NCBI GenBank assembly: GCA_947650365.1 | Contig: OX393553.1 | Location: 71,037,463 to 71,101,462, forward strand | DNA: 64,000 nucleotides | Origin: Chamaelirium japonicum | Taxonomy: Eukaryota > Streptophyta > Magnoliopsida > Liliales > Melanthiaceae | Direction of reading: 5' to 3' | Part shown: positions 62,228-64,000 of the stretch, one piece after another | Layout: each line of letters opens with the position of its first letter | Position numbering within the stretch: position 1 is the stretch's first letter | Made by a program: the position numbers and the translations under genes | The notes under the pieces: model-generated | Seen by the model: only the letters and a program-made list of their open reading frames with translations | What the model was told of the DNA's origin: nothing | Database searches by the model: none

Positions 62228-62863
62228 CTTGCCAACTGAAAGACTGCCTGGGTGAACAGTACCCTCGCAGAAAGATTTGTTGGTGAAATATTTTTGTTTG
62301 AGAATGTTGGCCCACCAATCATTTGGAGCACTCGGAAATCTCCATCCTAGCCTCATTAAGAATGATTTGTTGATCATCTCTCTGTCACGAATGCCCAACC
62401 CCCCCCCCTTCTTTTTGATGTTTAGGCAAATTGAAATTCTTTCAAGATTTAAGATATAACTATGTTTTAGTAAAATCAAAACCCCACCAAAAATCTCTCA
62501 TAAGAGTATTTAAAGAATGTGTTACCTTCCTCGGAAGGAGAAGGATAGCCATAAAATATGAAGGGAGAGCCTAGATACTTCTCAGTTTTATCCATTAGTT
62601 GTTTCTCCATGTCATTAGCCAAGGTATCTCTGGTCGGTTCGATGAACATTTTTGCTAAATAATATTTTGGATTTATCAAAATTGATCTGTTGATCTGAGA
62701 TCTTACCAAACTTTGAGGTAATTCGATTTATACATGCCAGCTAAGTAAGAGTAGCATGGTTGAAAATAAAAAAGATCATCTGCGTAGAGAAGGTGGCAAA
62801 CACCCAACACTCTCCCAAGCTGAATTCCATGTATCAGATTACGACTTCGGAGTTGCTTAAGTT
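62228..62863 (-). pseudogene. LINE reverse transcriptase fragment, minus strand
   Basis: In minus order: HGIQLGRVLGVCHLLYADDL with the YADD catalytic motif (about 62790), a shift, then ITSKFGKISDQQINFDKSKI, EKYLGSPFIFYGYP and KKGGGLGIRDREMINKSFL of the zinc-binding region. Its upstream part is cut off by a T-run at 62864, the tail of another LINE. Confidence 0.75.
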
Positions 62864-64000
62864 TTTTTTTTTTTTGAGAAATCCCTCGTACTGAGGTGGG
62901 GTTCGGCCTAGACCCCTACCAGTTTATTAAAAAAGAAATATTATAACTAATGCCCAAAAACATTGAGTACACTAGCTGAAAACACGACTAAGACGGTCTA
63001 CAGAGGTAGGCTCAACGCCGCCCCATCAAACGTTGAAATTTGAGCCCAAAGAGTTGAAGTCAGAGAATCTCCATGCTTCGGCCGGGGAGGTCGTGTACGC
63101 GTGTTTGATTCAAGAGCACGCGATTTGGCTCGAAGCGTAGCCCTAAGTTCAATCGGATCTGTCCCCAGATTTGCCAGGCGAGAGCTATGACTTGGCTCTG
63201 GCAAAGCCCTTATAGGAACAAGTGCACCAGGGCCTTCACCAAAGGCTGTGTCAACACCACCACCTAAGCCCCCAACAACACGTCCTCCAACTTCGGCATC
63301 AGCACTAACCCGCTTAATAGTAGTCTCACTTTGAGACACAACACCATTAGCACCGCCAGCTAACCCATTACCTTCACCACCGCCCACAAAAACAGCAACG
63401 ACACCATCAACTGCCGCTATTGCATCAGCATATGCCAGTCCAGCAGCACCGACCCTTATAGCAGCAACTTCTGCCTTACCTCCAACACTTGAAGCAGCCA
63501 CTGACGTGCCAACATCAGCGTTAATATTCGCAGAAACAGCCCCATCCTCTGCTGCACCTGCGTCGTTCTTGAGCACTATATCAACAACAACACCTCCATC
63601 CAGGAATTTATTTTTTACGACATCAGCATTGTCCTCATCGTTACTACCTGTTTCCTATCTCCTCCTGGCTCTGCATCACTCCTATCAACCGCGTCATCCT
63701 CATCAATCTCATCATTCTCATCCTCCAGTATAGCAAACCGCGACCCAAAGGCAGGCCCTCTGTCTCTTGTCCACCTTCACCCTCACCATCCGTAGGCTTC
63801 AACCTTCTAGTTCTTGTTATATTGGTGCTCTCATCAGCCAAAGAATTTGTTACATTAGGAATCACTTCATTGGCCTTGCCCTCTACCTCTGGGTCTGTTT
63901 AATTTTCTCCCAAAGGGGTTAAAGATTTCACTACAACATCATTTCTTCCTTTAGCACTCCGACTCGCCGCTAGGTCCACACTCCGACAGCACTAGCATAA
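62864..64000 (-). pseudogene. LINE copy with ORF1-like remnant joined to a 3' tail, runs off the window
   Basis: T-run at 62864-62876, then the 3' UTR family phrase also seen at 15966 (GGCCTAGACCCCTACCA). On the minus strand above it, frames with two shifts read GSRFAILEDENDEIDEDDAV and then an Ala/Gly/Val-rich stretch (63576-62998). The first string fits the region after the zinc knuckle in plant LINE ORF1 (gag-like) proteins. ORF2 is absent between ORF1 and the tail, so this looks like an internally deleted copy. The 5' part lies beyond the window. Confidence 0.5.

Overview
The window is nuclear DNA of a flowering plant, most likely a monocot. The signs are plant-specific transposon families (CACTA, FAR1-type MULE, hAT and (TA)n-flanked inverted-repeat elements), plant Ty1/copia elements primed by initiator Met-tRNA, GT-AG introns, and a very GC-rich single-exon bHLH-like gene of the kind common in monocots. 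I see two convincing host genes: a secreted Cys-rich peptide (1279-1551) and an atypical bHLH protein (45771-46034). Nearly everything else is mobile DNA, much of it nested.

Layout: 1-1 kb, AT-rich DNA with GGGT/ACCC-rich hAT-like remnants. 1.2-1.6 kb, Cys-rich peptide gene. 1.8-3.8 kb, a minus-strand LINE ORF2 broken by a hAT element and a foldback MITE. 4.1-12 kb, a minus-strand CACTA element with TNPD-like and TNPA-like genes. 14.7-16.6 kb, a hAT-like element and two sister MITEs, one split by a LINE tail. 16.9-17.7 kb, two inverted-repeat elements set in (TA)n/(GA)n. 18.4-19.3 kb, a tRNA-derived SINE and a textbook 408-bp hAT MITE.

From 19.46 to 43.91 kb lies one old copia element ('copia A') stretched over about 24 kb. 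Its integrase is interrupted at 22078 by LTR-like DNA. Inside that DNA an expanded (TA)n microsatellite holds a row of inverted-repeat elements, including an 8.1-kb MULE (23564-31706) with long inverted termini and a FAR1-type transposase gene. Copia A resumes at about 35.56 kb. Its reverse transcriptase is split again by a complete second copia element ('copia B', 36469-42144, target duplication ACAAG) and ends in its 3' LTR at 43911.

From 44 kb on: the bHLH-like gene, about 4 kb of LTR-like non-coding DNA, inverted-repeat elements at 50.3-51.8 kb, and from 54 to 64 kb a set of dead LINE fragments in both orientations.

The most interesting system is the (TA)n-associated one. At least eight inverted-repeat elements sit in TA microsatellites, begin (TA)n-GGG, and several share one internal core while having different terminal arms. 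The FAR1-type element has the same ends as one 373-bp MITE and the same (TA)n setting, so its transposase is a candidate mover of these elements.
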